64,000 bases of DNA from Lantana camara (taxonomy: Eukaryota; Streptophyta; Magnoliopsida; Lamiales; Verbenaceae): NCBI GenBank assembly GCA_037501455.1, contig CM074858.1:104132001-104196000 (forward strand), read 5' to 3'. The position numbers were made by a program, and so were the translations under genes. Shown here in pieces: positions 12,250-25,256 of the stretch (position 1 is its first letter; every line of letters starts with the position of its first letter). The notes below the pieces were generated by a model, which was given only the letters and a program-made list of their open reading frames with translations, did no database searches and was not told where the DNA came from.

Positions 12250-12270
12250 TTTGGCTCCGTCTATGGGAAA
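12250..12270 (+). other. Primer-binding site of the Tat-like element
   Basis: TTTGGCTCCGTCTATGGGAA immediately follows the LTR end. It is close to the common plant gypsy site TGGCGCCGTCTGTGGGAA with two changes, which supports plus orientation and the LTR edge at 12247. Confidence 0.7.
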
Positions 12271-12325
12271 CCACTTCCAATCTTCTCCCATTTTTGCTAC
12301 TTTAAGAACAAACACCATTTACATC

Positions 12326-15300
12326 ATGGTCACTACTAGATCAGGACTTGCAGGAGGTGGCGATGACAATCATCTTGAAGGGAACGCCGGTATCCCCACC
12401 ACCACCGCCGCCGGTGGAGTGCCGTCTGTTGGAGGAGCACATCCACCCACTGAGCCAGTCGTGCCCCCAGCAGAGCTCACACCTGAGCAGCCCTCCACCA
12501 CTGCAGTTGGAGGTTATGGGCTTCTTGCTTACCCAAACCTTCCCCAAGGTCAGTGGCCTATTACCCAAGCCAACCCAGGAGGGCACTTCTACGTCATGCC
12601 ACCCCCTGGGTACGTGTTAACTCCCGCCCCCTGATGCCTACTATACAGCCATACCATGCCGGACAGCTCCAGTTGCCGGTGGTGGTACCTAAAGAGATTG
12701 ATGGAGTAGAGTTACCTCCCATGACCCATCAACAGCTACATGCCATCTATACTCAGTGTGAGGTCCAGGCGGCCCAGGGCGCATGGAGAAACTTTACTTC
12801 CATATACTTTCCCCCTGGGCAGGCCGCTCAGATTGCCCCACCCTTGGGGGGATTGCAGACACATCCGCTAATGGCGGCACAGGCCGTCTTGAGGGCCCAG
12901 CCACCACCGCCGCCTACAAAGGAGAAGGAGGTCCCAGCGCAAGGTGGAGGTCCCCAAGCAGACAAGGGCAAAGAGCCCGTGGAGAGGATCAATATTGATG
13001 AGGAAGCCCATTCCCAAGTATCTAAACGAGGGCCACAAGCCTCCTAGCGAGGGAGCCAAGCAAGAAAGGAAGATCCCAACCTCCTCGTGGCTGTGAAAGA
13101 CCAGTTGCAGAGGTTGCAGGAAATGGTGGGATAGCTCTCTCGAGCGCGATCTCAAGTCCCCCATGTTGGGGACGAACGAGCCAATACTAGAGACGCTCGT
13201 CGCCACGCCCAATATCATGTTCCCCGCCATTTGGAACAGGAGGAAAACTATGGGTGCTACGATCATCATCCGCTTGCGAGGGGTTCTCCCCTCGTAAAAG
13301 AAGTTTTAATGGCCCAAGCCCGTATGGGCAAAGTTCCTACCTCCAACAACCGCTACGATGGAACCACGGACCCAGCAGAGCATCTAGATCATTTTCTGCA
13401 TCTAATGCACTTGTACGAGCATTCTAGCCATTATTGGGCTAAGGTTTTTGTTACTTCCCTTGTGGGGATAGTCCAAGAGTGGTACAAGCGTCTGCCGCTC
13501 GGCTCGATCCACTCATATGGGGAACTCACCGATGCGTTCCTCAACCACTTCAACTCTTTGAAGGCACCTGTCACCGTACCCACTGCTCTGTACAACTTGG
13601 TCCAAGGCGAGCATGAATCCCTTCGATCATTTTTCGCTCGTTTCAACAAGGAGGTGCTCTTGGTGGAGAGGCCCTCAATAGATTTTTTGATACATGTACT
13701 TTTCAAAGCTTGCAATCACAAGCAGTATGTGAGCAAGAAGTTTGCGGATTCAATTGTGAAGAAACGCCCCTTGTCCCTCATGGCAATGAGAGAGATTGCT
13801 GAGCCCTACTTCGCGCTTGAGGACATGTATGGGTCCAATGCTCCCAGGCATTCCGGGCCCTTTAAGCTCAAGCGGGGACGAGAAGAGCCTCATAGAGAGT
13901 GCCGCAAATCATCGCCTCCCAACGAAGGTTCGAGCGCGTTCCTCTCAACAGGCCCAATTCAGAGGTTTATGCTCTGTCAAAAAAGAAGCTCTTCAAGAGG
14001 CCCACGAAGATGAAGGATACAGAGGCATTAAGGCACTCGAACAAATATTGCGCCTTCCACAAACAGAAGGGGCATAACACAGATGAATGCTGCCAGTTAG
14101 AAGTCGAAATTCAAAGGTTTATCGCGGATGGTCACCTGAAGGAATTTGTGAAGATTTTAGAGCGCTACGACGAGCGCTGCAATGAGCATGCCAGGGAGAG
14201 GAGAAGGAGCCCATCGCGCTCAAGGAGTCCACGAGGGCGAGGCCCCCCAGAGAGCAGCCACCGGGGCAAGCAAAAGGCCACGGAACAGGAGAATGCCCCA
14301 TTCGCGGTCATAAACATGATTGCAGGAGGGTCATCCGGGGGGGATTCCAATGCTTCCCACCGTCAATATGTTAGGAGCTATGATCAATGCCCCTCGACTC
14401 CCAAACAAGTCTATGCTATCAAGGAAACAAGCGGATACCGCTCCAAGGATAAGAAAGTTGTTGGGTTTAGTGATAAGGACTTGGAACACATTGTAACACC
14501 CCATGGTGTGGGTGAAACCTCTGACTGCCCCATGGTGGTTAGTTTAGATGTCTATAACCACATTGTAAAGAGGGTTTTGGTTGATAATGGAAGTTATGTT
14601 AATGTTTTGCCTTATACCACGTTCCAAAAGATGAACATTACCAATATCCCACTAGAGCCCCTCAAAACAGCCCTCATTGGCTTTGGAGGCTCTGAAGTCG
14701 TCCCTCGAGGACAAATTCACTTGGCCACCTCATTTGGTCGTGCCCCACAACGAATAAAATTGATGGTCACCTATGCGTAGTGGAAATTAAAATCCCTTAC
14801 ATCATCATCATTGGGCGTCCAGCCCTCGTAGATTTCAAAGCAATCATTTCCACTTACCATTAGAAAATCAAGTCCCCCACCCCCGACAGGGTTGGAGAGG
14901 TTCTGTGCAATGTCAGAAAGGCGTGGGAGTGCTATATCTTGTCCCTCAAGAAGCCCAGAGCAGAGAAAACATTCCATATTGGGTCCACCAAGAAGTCTGT
15001 AGATTTCCCCAATTTGGACGAGGATGGTCCCATGCGCAAAAGGACCAAAATAAACAAGAAGAAGAACAAAAAGAAGGATCCTAGCGCTAGAAGTAGCCCT
15101 GAGGGCACAACGCTCGGAGCGGTAGGAGAATCCTCCTCAGAGGAAGAGGCCGACGAGGGTGACAAGAAATCACCAACGATCGTCTGACCGGAAAGAAAAG
15201 GGCACTTGAACTTCCTCGCCCTGAGGTTCGGATTGAACCCACTGAGAAGTTCCTCACCAACGAAGTAGAACCGGGGAACAAGGATAAAACCACCCAAATT

Positions 15301-16797
15301 GGGTCCAATCTCTCAGGATCCTCAAAGATTAGGATGATAGACTTCCTTAGAGAAAACATTGATGTTTTTGCATGGAGAGCGTCTGATTTCACTGGAATCG
15401 ACCCGAGAGTCATAGTCCATAGGCTCAACGTGGACCCTACCTTCAAACCAATCAAACAGAAGAAGCGAGATGTGCTCGATTTTAGAAAGAAGGTTATTGA
15501 AGAGGAAGTTAACAAGCTCCTCGAGGCCCAATACATTGAGCCTATACTGTATCCGGAATGGCTGTGTAATGTAGTGTTAGTACCCAAGAGCGCTGACAAA
15601 TGGTGCATGTGCAACGATTTCACTGATCTCAACAAAGCTTGCCCCAAGGATCCATACCCATTACCCCGGATTGATCAGTTGGTGGATTCGACCATAGGGT
15701 ATGAGTTGATGAGCATGATGGATGCTTTTCAAGGGTATTACCAAATCTTCATGGCCCCCGGGGATTGCTCCAAAACCTCGTTTGTTGTACACATGGGTAT
15801 ATATTGCTTCTTAGTCATGCCTTTTGGGCTTAAGAACGCGGGAGCCACCTACCAACATCTTGTTAACAAGATGTTTGAGAAAGAGATTGGAGGTTCCATG
15901 GAAGTTTACGTAGATAACATGATTGTCAAAAGCGAGTGCCAGGGCTAGCATCTGGAGGATCTTAAGTGCACCTTTGCCATCCTGCGCCAGTACGGCATGA
16001 AGTTAAATCCCTCCAAGTGTACTTTCGGAGTACGTGGGGGAAAGTTCTTGGGCTACATGGTTAGCCAATGTGGGATCGAAGCTAACCATATTCCATCCCC
16101 TCGCAACCTCAGGGAATTGCAAGTGTTAGAGGGAAAGATAATCTCTTTGAACCTATTCATCTCCCGCTCAGCAGACAGAAATCTCCCCTTCTTTAAAATT
16201 CTACGCAACGCTCGAAATCTTTCTTGGACTGGAGAATGTGAGAAAGCCTTGCAAGATATGAAAACTTACCTCTCTAGCGCTCCCCTCCTGACAAAGCCCG
16301 TGGCGGGTGAAAACTTATTCGTGTACCTTTCTGTCTCCGCCGAGGCCACAAGCGCGGTTTTGGTAGCCTTGCGCGAACGCAAACACCTACCTGTCTATTA
16401 CTTAAGTAAGACATTACAAGGCGCTGAAAAGAAGTATCTGGAGATTGAAAAGTTTGCTTTTGCCCTCACTAATGAGTCCAGAAGGTTGAGGCCTTACTTC
16501 CAAGCACATTCAATCACTGTTCTTACAGATCAACCCTCGAAGCAAGTTTTATCAAAACCCGATGTCTCCGGAAGGCTAATAAAATAGGCCATTGAATTGA
16601 GCCAGTTTGACTTAAGCTTTGAGCCTAGAACTGCCATACAAGCGCAGGTAGTTGTGGATTTATTGGTTGAACGCTTTGGTTTAGAGCCTGCTGTTCCGAA
16701 AACAACGATCTATGGGTCCTGCACACAGATGGCTCCTCGACCTCTCGCGCGCGCGCGCGCGGGGGGAGGGGGGGGGAGGGAGAGAAAGCAGGGGTGA
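12326..16797 (+). pseudogene. Tat-like gag-pro-RT-RNase H remnant, multiple frameshifts and stops
   Basis: Gag starts MVTTRSGLAGG at 12326 and has a proline/glutamine-rich N-terminus. Frames change near 12632. A gag core lies at 13231-13900 (YDGTTDPAEHLDHFLHLM, VQEWYKRLPLGSI). Next are a zinc finger CAFHKQKGHNTDEC, an RS-rich linker and a protease VKRVLVDNGSYVNVLPY to 14780. The continuation IKIPYIIIIGRPALVDF is in another frame. RT spans about 15334-15948 (WCMCNDFTDLNKACPKDPYP, FVVHMGIYCFLVMPFGLKNA) with YVDNM replacing YVDDM, so a catalytic Asp is Asn. A stop at 15946-15948 precedes LEDLKCTFAILRQYGMKLNP. RNase H (LPVYYLSKTLQGAEKKYLEI) has another stop near 16585, and the remnant ends in the G-rich tract. 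It is dead. Confidence 0.87.
16741..16795 (+). repeat. (CG)n followed by poly-G/GGGA tract at element junction
   Basis: An alternating CG run is followed by a G-rich run with GGGAGGG steps. It lies exactly where RNase H coding of the gypsy element (LHTDGSSTS) stops, next to the Helitron. It is very unlike its AT-rich surroundings. Confidence 0.85.
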
Positions 16798-19700
16798 CCC
16801 TCAGGGACCTCAACGGAATTGAGATTGACTTTGCATCTTCTCATTTACTTCTTTTAGAGTAAAGATTGATAAGGACCTTGCATTTTCCACTAAAGGAATT
16901 TACACATTCAAAATATTGGGACAAGTTTATCACAATATTCCAGGATTAATTCCCGATGAAGATCGACCATCTTATTTTCAGTTATACTTTTGGGATGTTA
17001 ATAATGAATTGCGCAATAGAATGACAATATTAGATAATGCAGATATTAATGAAGATACAATGAAGAAATTGATGAAAATAATGGAAGAAAATTCATATGC
17101 CATGTTGTTACGAAGAATTAAGGATTTATCTTCAATTGATGAAGTTAAGTTGCACATGAGTAAAAATGCTAGATTAGATCAACGCCATCATAATTCCCCA
17201 ATAGCCGACGAAGTTGCTGCCATATGAGTAGAAGGAAATAATCCCAATATACACTATGAAAAAGATATTGTTATTCATGCAAGAAATGGACAACACCATA
17301 GAATCAAGCATTACTTTGGTTGCTATGATCGATTACAATATCCTCTTCTTTTTCCCAAAGGAGCAAATGGTTGGCACCAAAACATCCCAAAGTGTAGTGG
17401 TGGCAAAAATGGTGGTGCATTTCAGAGCAACACTTAAACCAATTTCTCTTCAATTAATAACGTCATCAATCTGGAACAACAAGGTATTTGTAAAATTTTT
17501 TATTATATTGTACTAGGTATGTTACCTAAACTGTTTATTTCTTCAATAGAAAATTATTTATTTTCTTCTTAAATCATCTACTATTATAGGTGTTAACAGA
17601 GAAAACAACAGAATGGTGTCTTGTCGTGAATATTATTGCTACAAGTTACAAATTAGAGATCAATCTATGCTCTTATTGGCAGGAAGGTTACTTCAACAAT
17701 ATGTGGTGGACATGTATATCAAGCTTGAAACAACAAGATTAGACTACTATAGGCGAAATCAGGTAGAGATGAGATCAGAGTTTTACCAAGGTATAATGGA
17801 TAGTGTCGTCAATGGAGAAAGTAGGGGCAGTCAAGTTGGACAAAGAATTATTCTTCCTGCATCTTTTATTGGAGGTCCAAGAGATATGCGACGTAGGTAC
17901 CTCGATACCATGGCTTTGGTTAGAAAATTTGTGAAATCCGATCTTTTTATTGCAATGACTTGTAATCTGGATTGGAAAGAAATAAAAGAAAACTTAAAAA
18001 GTGATCAACAAGCTCAATATCGGCCAGATTTAACTTCTAGAGTTTTTCGCGCCAAATTACTTGATCTGAAAGATCAAATAGTGAAGAAAGAAATATTTGG
18101 AAAAGTGGTAGCATATGCATTTGTCATTGAATTTCAAAAGACAGATTTGCCGCATGTTCACATGCTGATAATATTAAACATAAAAAAAAAAGAGACATAG
18201 AACAAATAACTTTTGAAAAGAAGATGCAACAGGTACTAAAAACAAATATTTTTTACACGGTGAGTTACAATTAAAGGCAATATCTACAACGACGATACTC
18301 ATCGATCTAACTTGTGACCAGGCAGAGATACTCAATACATGGTGAGTTGGACTTTTATTATTATAACGGTTGAAAAAAGAGTGCCACAACGCCGTAATAA
18401 TTTGATATTTATGAAAATAAAACATAAGTGATTTATATAATTTTTTACTTGATGAACAGGTTGGAATCATAGACAGGAACAAATTTGGAGGAATTGTGGA
18501 TGACCAAAAAAATAAAAGGGACCAACGAAACTATCATCACAGAAGCGATGCATTACCGTGATATGTTACAAGAGGTAATATAGACAAATATGGCCGATAT
18601 TATAACTATATGTAATTTTTAATATTAAAAACAAATATTTACGGGGCTTACTATTGTTCTTCAATATCATTGACTAAGATATAAGAGTAGTGGTATTTAC
18701 AACATAGTGAAAATTTAAATATAATTAAATTTTCCACATTTTTATTATAGTTACACCAAGGAATGTAGAATGTCTACCCTTTATCAGTGTATACAATTTT
18801 GTTTTGGCTTACGGGGATCTTATGAATAGAAATAGATATTTGATTGTTTAATTAATATAAATTTGGTATAACTGTCAAAATGAAATACAAACTCCACTAA
18901 TATTCACAGAACCAACACTATTACTTCAAAGAAAAGGTTGATTCGGTGGAAAACATATTCATGCCATGATATGACGCTTGTAACAACTGCACAAGATCAG
19001 TATCAAAAACAATGCAAGGAATACAATACATAATTTGCAAAGATGTTGGAGAGGGAGCCTCAACAAGGTATGAAATTTGAAAACACATACAATTTGAAAC
19101 CTCGATGTGCAATAACTAAAATACATTGCTCAAAAAATACAGATATAGGGTTACCTTAAACGTGCAAGATGGAAGTGAACAAGATAAAATCACACTGGTT
19201 GATGAAGTTGCTGAGGCGTACATTGGATGTATGATAACTAAATACATTGAGACACTACACAGGTAAGGGAAACTTACACATTGAACATGGAAAAACCTTA
19301 AAAAACAAACAATTAATCATGGGTACAAACTTGCAGGAAGAAGAAAGGTCCCCTCACTACAACGGTTTAGCAGCAACAATAATGAAACAATATAATTTTT
19401 TTTTCAAACTCGACAAAAATGTAGAAATACGAAACAAAAATTTGTTCGTTGTGGGAGAAGCTTTTGAGGATACAACAAAACAATCATGCAAGGGAGCAAC
19501 GACTGATAAGAAATTGCAAGAAGAAAGAAGCAGAAAGAAACCAAATCAGAAAAATGGGCCAAACAAATTAGAACATGGGAAACAAGCACAGAGTGAGACA
19601 AGAGGGATAGAGAAACCAAAAATAAAGGCAACATGGGGGACAAAAGGCAAGGAAACAAAGAAGAAAACAACTATTGAGAAAGAAGAAAAGGGCACAAAAA

Positions 19701-20446
19701 ATGAGGGGAAAGCAGTTGTCAATATCGATAGAAATAATACGGATGACGATGGTGAATTCTGGCATCATTTTACAAGAGAAAATACCCAAACAAAAATGAG
19801 GAGAAGGCTGGAAAACAAAAAATGTTAAAGATAATAAAAAAAGAAAAAGAATAAAAGAGAGTCTGAGCATAACAGAAAGGAAGAATAAAAACTGCAATGT
19901 TGAGTTTTCAATATTAGAATGAAGGTATGGAACAATTGTTTTAGAAATTATGAAGAGGGTGGTTCAAAGGATCACAAATAAAGATGAGTATGATTATACA
20001 TTAAAAAACATAAAATAGGCCACAGCAAGAAATATTGATTTTTTATCATATGTTCCGGAGAGATTTAGTTACCAGTGGTGTTCCTGGAAGGGATTCTTAA
20101 CTATTGTCAGCAATATATATGGATGGGAAATATCATGTACCACAAAGGAAAGAAACAAACAAAAACTATATATTCTTTAATGCATAATAATAAAAACAAT
20201 AAAATCGAGGTATGGATTGAACACTTACTATTGGAAAAAAAAATAAGGAACATTCTAACTGAATTCTAAACAAACGCAATTCCACGAACACGACACAGAC
20301 ATCTAGGAAAGATAAAAGGAAATGAAAATAAAAGATAATTATATTTAAAAAACACAATATTTCAAATAAATAATAAGAAAATAACAATCTACGACAATAA
20401 CAAATAAAAACTGGCATCCATGTGCAACGCACGTGCATCTTCCTAG
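16798..20446 (+). mobile_element. Decayed Helitron with recognisable 3' terminus
   Basis: The 3' end reads TGTGCAACGCACGTGC (a short hairpin), then ATCTTCCTAG, with T following at 20447: the Helitron CTAG|T signature. A paralogue of the flank at 48265 onward (TTATCATAAAAAAT...) has no Helitron, so it acts as an empty site with an A|T junction. I found no 5' TC terminus, so the 5' end is lost or fused to the gypsy remnant. Coding homology covers 16.83-18.2 kb. The 18.2-20.4 kb part is AT-rich with only short frames, including a Lys/Glu-rich one at 19247-19828 that I cannot assign. Confidence 0.8.
16850..18200 (+). pseudogene. Helitron Rep/helicase-like protein, N-terminal half
   Basis: The first block has VYHNIPGLIPDEDRPSYFQL, YFWDVNNELRNRM and HHNSPIADEVAAI, then a TGA at about 17225-17227. 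The same frame continues with DIVIHARNGQHHRIKHYF and LQYPLLFPKGANGWH. The second block, 17613-18200, has VSCREYYCYKLQIRDQS, LLAGRLLQQYVVDMYIK, IILPASFIGGPRDMRRRYLD, LFIAMTCNLDWKEI and the HUH-type motif LPHVHMLI. This is the Helitron_like_N/Rep part of plant Helitron transposases. The Pif1-type helicase is not recognisable downstream. Confidence 0.85.
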
Positions 20447-20447
20447 T

Positions 20448-20650
20448 TATCATAAAAAATGTGGAACTTGTCCCTGACTCAGTCCATAGTCTTCTGCTGC
20501 AACGTTCATGGTCCCTTTAATATATGTACAAATTCTGAAAGCTGGTTCTGAAGGAGTGGTGAAGGAAAGAGTTTGGGCGTGACGCAAAAAGAGAAGGTTG
20601 GAAAGAATGCTAAATGACAGAAATGAGATCATATCGAAAGATTTGGCCTA
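20448..20650. repeat. Host segment duplicated at 48265-48480
   Basis: Shared wording includes TCCATAGTCTTCTG, TGCAACGTTCA, AAATTCTGAAAGCTGGTTCTG and GAGAAGGTTGGAAAGAAT. No gene is recognised. It marks an old duplication that predates the Helitron at its left edge. Confidence 0.75.
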
Positions 20651-20859
20651 AAGATGATACAAAGTACGTTACATCCAAATTAGGTTTCCCCCAAACTAAT
20701 AAACTTCTTGTGTTTCCCAATCCAACAAGAATAAAATCAGTTTCTAAGCCCGTAGCCCAACATTAATTTTATTTCCTCTTTTTTGAGTCGCACTGTAAAT
20801 TTATCAAATATAGATATAATTTAGATCCACCACAAAATTCAAGACAAAAAACTAACAAA

Positions 20860-21250
20860 TCTTCCCCTTGGCTTAAATTCTCTTCTCCAACTAGAAAATT
20901 CAAACTCTGTCTTGTACACTGCCCTCGCAAGGGCACTACTCAGTACTGCACACACCAAGCAAGTTCAGGCAATGCCTAGACTTGTTAACTGGAACTGCCT
21001 TGGTCAAAATATCAGCTGGATTATCATGTGTAGATACTTTCTTACATCAACCACCCCTTATGATACAATGTCCCGAATGAAATGATGTCTGACATCAATA
21101 TGCTTTGTTCGCTCATGGTACATCTGGTTCTTAGTAAGATGAATGGCGCTCTGGCTATCACAAAACACTAAAGTTTTATCTTGATCCAAACCAAGATCAC
21201 TTATCAAACCCAACAACCAAATAGCTTCCTTTACTGTTTCTGTAATGTTG
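20860..21250 (-). pseudogene. Ty1/copia RNase H C-terminal fragment
   Basis: The minus strand reads TETVKEAIWLLGLISDLGL, VFCDSQSAIHLTKNQMYHER and KHIDVRHHFIRDIVS. The end of a copia polyprotein continues in broken frames (a THDNPADxxTK-like region, then RHCLDL-like and GVC-like remnants) to about 20860. Upstream RT and integrase are absent, because the fragment abuts an LTR relic at about 21250. Confidence 0.85.
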
Positions 21251-21625
21251 TAATGTTTTAAACCCAAGTAGGGGTCGAATCCACGAGGAAGGGAAAATTA
21301 AAGGCAGTTGCTAAGTGTATTCATTAAGCTATAGGCCAACTTGAATTTACGGAAAGTAGAGAACTAAAACTACACTAGTAATCAACCAAACAAGTAAGAG
21401 GAAACAACTAAAGCGAGAATACAATTAAGTAGACGGGAATTAACAAGATTAAGAGGGAGCCAGGGGAATAACACTTTCGTAGGGCTTCTATGTATGACTC
21501 AATGCTCAACGAATGTAAGATTGTCTTACAAATCTAATCACGTAAGTAAACACTAGCTTCTCTCAAAGGCAAGTGTTCGTACCTAGCTTAGAACAAAGTC
21601 ACTCTCGTGATCAACAAATCAAAAG
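21250..21625 (-). repeat. Old LTR relic, left part (right part at 29251-29985)
   Basis: AAACCCAAGTAGGGGTCGAATCCACGAGG-type sequence resembles the inner end of a minus-strand LTR. It is interrupted at the AAAAG target by the solo LTR 21626-29250 and resumes at 29256 (TTAGGCCAAAAGCTCAAG). The outer edges are not certain. Confidence 0.5.
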
Positions 21626-21659
21626 TGTTGGTGTGGCGGGCCCGAGATAGAGTAACGGT

Positions 21660-23137
21660 TGACAAGTGCTGAATCCGTCAAAATAAATATAAATCAGGTC
21701 TACGACTAAAACATAGTATAGTGTAAACGGGTCGAACCACAGAGATTGGGAGAAATTAATTCAATTAAAATAACAGGAAAACTCACAAGAATTAACAAGT
21801 AAAACTAAGGGGGGTTTGGATTTAACTAAACTAATTAAACTAAACTAATAAAGCAATTAAAATTAATAAACTAGAAGAAAATAATAAATCACGCTGGGAG
21901 TTGGTTTTGATAAATCAATGGGAAATCAATACCTAACTAGAAATTACAATTCAGTTTAGGACATCGATCATGGATGCAAAAATAAATTCAAGTATTCAAG
22001 TAGATTAACTATAGCAGATAGAGACACTCGACTCCGCCTCGTTTTCTCTTAAATAGTAGAATAATCTAGAGACACTCGACAATTATTCCCTAATCAATTC
22101 ACAACCCCTAGAGACACTCGACAAGATTTAATGAATCGACAGCATTAAGAATCAAGAAAACACTAATCCGAATTAACCAAGTCACGACACGTGCAAGATT
22201 TAAATCCGATTATTAACTCCCTTAACAAGTTGAGAACTGCAACCAATCCTTCTCGTTAATGTACTACTAATTATCTATCAAGCACTACGTATACTTCATG
22301 TAATCAAGAATAGCAATATACAATTAAATCTACTTAGATGATCGTGCAGTATCACTAAGCAAACAAATCACAATAAACACGACACATGTAGAATTAATAA
22401 ATACTTGAATTATAAATGCCAATTAAGTCTCATGATGTCAAAAACATAAATTGTAAATTCCTATCTAAGTACTAAAGAAATTAGCTACTCATAGTTCTAA
22501 AATATGAAAAACATAAAAAAAAAAAGGGATAAATGGTTTCGCCACTCTCGGGTGTCTCCAAGCTACCGGCTATGCTGCTGCCTGAAAGGTGTATGAAAAG
22601 ATTGTGTCTAATCTGCTCCAAGGCATGAATAAATAGCCAACACAAGACTTGGCCACCAAGTTGAATATCTCTCCAAATCCCAATCTTAAAAGGACTTCTA
22701 TCCCATGCTAAATTGCTGCTCGAGACTCATTCTCCAAATTGACATCTTAAATCAAACACACACATGACCCAATCTTCCAGCAATTATTTCCAAAGCTTCG
22801 GCCCATTCTACACACATTCAGCCCATTATGCCAAGCCCACTCTTCAGATAATTATTCAAACCAATCTGGGCTTCCTCCTTTGAATTCTAGGCCCAGCAAA
22901 ATTTAGCCCACAAGCAAATTATCTAACTTTGGAAAAGAATTGTTTGGCCTCCAGAATCCACACGCATAACCATCAGCCATGAAACACCACAAATTGGCCT
23001 AAAATTCCTCAATTCAACACAAAAGGTTCCTGCTCACCTATAACCACAAAATTGATCAAGGCATCACTTTATATCACATTATTCCCAATAAGCAACCCCA
23101 AATCATCCGAAAAATATGAGAATAATGCAAGTGATCA
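21660..23137 (-). repeat. 3' LTR of nested gypsy element (full length, 1,478 bp)
   Basis: Full-length copy, TGACAAGTGC...AAGTGATCA on the plus strand. It contains the CGGGTCGAACCACAGAGATTGGG block near 21728, common at inner LTR ends of this type, and repeated TAGAGACACTCGAC units at about 22018-22130. Confidence 0.9.
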
Positions 23138-25256
23138 AATCCCCCCACACTTGTCCATTCACTCATCCTCGAGGGAAATAGAAATAACTGAAACCTCACT
23201 CCCATCAAACACTTCCACCAAAGCAAACTCCGAATTTTTCGCCTAAACGAATCTAGCAAATTGAACACATTACTCAATCATATGGAATTCAACTAATTAG
23301 TACAAAAATTATACCCTCGTGTGTAGTGTGAATTGAACAAAAGAATGTACAAAGATTTGACAAACAAGTTAACATTTTTCGCATAAGAACCGATTACCAA
23401 TTTCGAATGCACCACCACCCTAATCTCAACTAATTTGATCAACTAATAACTCGGGATCGAAAGGTCTTTCGAGCTTGTATTGTAGGCTTGGGTCAAGGTA
23501 GGAAAAAGTAAATCAACGGCTAACACACCAAGCTTACACATTTAAAATTATACCCCAAGTGTTTCCCTTGTTTTTCTTCCCAAAAGACTCCCCTTTTAAA
23601 TCTCCCAGCCCTTTATTGAATTTTCAACAAGACTCAACTCTCTCTTTTGTTTCTCTTATTTTATTTTTTTTGTTTTTTCTTTTTCACACTTTGCTTTTCT
23701 TCTATTTTCAGCTCAATTTTTTTTCTTCTGCTCATTTTTCTTTTCTTTCTTTTCTTTTCTTTTCGTTATCCTCTTTTCTTCTCTACACAATGAAATTTTC
23801 TCACTTCAAACCAAAGAAAAAAGGAGTCTAGACATCAATCAATACAATCCCCAAAAAGAAAATGAGTAAGCAAGGTGTAACAAAGATATGGGTAGGAAAT
23901 TGCATTATGCATTAGACTTGTAACGTGGCTAAGAAAGAAATTTGCACAATACTTAAGGCTCAGCGGGGTCAATCGGGCAATGATATTTAGTGAAAATCAA
24001 TTAAAAAGGCCAAAAACACTGACAACAAATGCCTAAGTCATTTCCCGAATTACTCGTCCATCAATCTATTTCGCCTCGAAGGGAGTTAAAGTGTATTCTA
24101 ATCAATTTTCAATCCTCATTTGGAAAATACAACCAACCTATCTAAGCAAAGTACATAAACCTGTTCACTTAGTGCGCAAAAGATAAGGGTATAACAAAGT
24201 ACTAATTAATCAAACTTCAGACAATCTTTCACGTATCCAATCGCCTAATAAGTTCTAGCAAAAATTCAAAGCTCAAGCTTAGGTAAACACGTTCAAAATG
24301 GGGCAAATCATTCATAATTTCCTACACCCTCAAATTCAAGTAAACAACAAGTCAAAACAGTTGATGCAGGAAAAAAAAAATTGAATTCAAGCACGTAAGC
24401 CCAAACAGTAAATAGGCTTATCCCTCCCCCCACACTTAAATCATGCATTGTCCTCAAGGCATAAGAAAATCGAGAAAAAGGAGGACTTCCCTGAAGTGCA
24501 GCTCTGGGGCTTTTTTTTTTTCCCCCGCCTAAAATAGTACGGGGTCTAGGTATAGCCATACTCAATGGTCCAACCTTTATAGATGCACGAGCAGTTTAAC
24601 AGCAGCAAATCGACAAAATTTGGGCAAACAACGCGCGCCTGAAAGACAACAAAGAGCAGCAATCAACTTAAATGGAGGTAGAACCTTCATATAAATCGTC
24701 TCGATTATGTGGAGCTGAATCTTCTAATCCATTGCGCCCTCTAGATTGGGGATGATGATTCATAGAGGTTCTCAACACAGTTCGACACTTTCTCAGCACA
24801 GACTTCGTCAACCACTTATAATTTTTTTTCCATGATCCTTCACAATGACTCTTGGGTTCCTGAACTAAAAAAATATGTGAGATCTGAAGAAAATAGCGGT
24901 TAAGTAGTGCATACCAGTGTATGACTATTAGGATTGACCACTCCTTATGGTTAAACCTATCGAAAAGCTGTTCGTTCCAGCAATCATAGTGCATAGGCCC
25001 TGAACCTGTAATTTTTCCTCCTTTTTTGAAGGAATACTTCAGATTGTCCTAAAATTTCTTGAGTCTCAAAATAGGTGCCTGAAACACGAAGGAATTTAGT
25101 TCAATTATAGCATTAGGCACATAAGGAATCCGAACATCCCTATTCATAGACTTAAAAGCCTCTAATGGTAAAACCATCCCACAAGGATCAACAGACAACC
25201 CAATATGTTTTGGCTTACTCTCAAAATTTTTTCAAGATTTAGTTCCTCTACATTGT
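23138..25256. other. Internal non-coding part of nested gypsy element
   Basis: From the 3' LTR: polypurine tract, a pyrimidine-rich zone at 23559-23800, and a second CCCCCCACACTTAAATCATGC block at 24426 of the kind seen near the 3' end of such elements. The zone 24.6-25.25 kb has short minus-strand frames, one with PCGMVLPLEAFKSMN wording near 25170, that may be decayed polyprotein. No RT motif is seen. Confidence 0.6.

Larger units (their letters stand above)
9989..16750 (+). mobile_element. Tat-like Ty3/gypsy retrotransposon, 5' LTR to RNase H, truncated
   Basis: The 5' LTR starts TGATGGGACC at 9989 and ends ...CCCATCA at 12247; it is split by a solo LTR (10008-11467). A TATA-like CTATAAATAC lies at about 11969-11978. 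A primer-binding site follows the LTR. Gag, protease, RT and RNase H are in order but heavily mutated. The element breaks off at a (CG)n/G-rich tract at 16747-16790, so integrase and the 3' LTR are missing and a Helitron follows. The lineage is judged from RT wording (FKPIKQKKRDV, YPLPRIDQLVDSTIGYELMS) and the NTDECCQL zinc finger. Confidence 0.85.

Noticed and set aside
19247..19828. 193-codon Lys/Glu-rich frame in the Helitron tail
   Set aside because: No recognisable domain; purine-rich composition alone gives this pattern. Mentioned only as part of the Helitron body.
23559..23831. 90-codon Phe/Ser-rich frame
   Set aside because: Pyrimidine-rich zone near the polypurine end of the nested retrotransposon.
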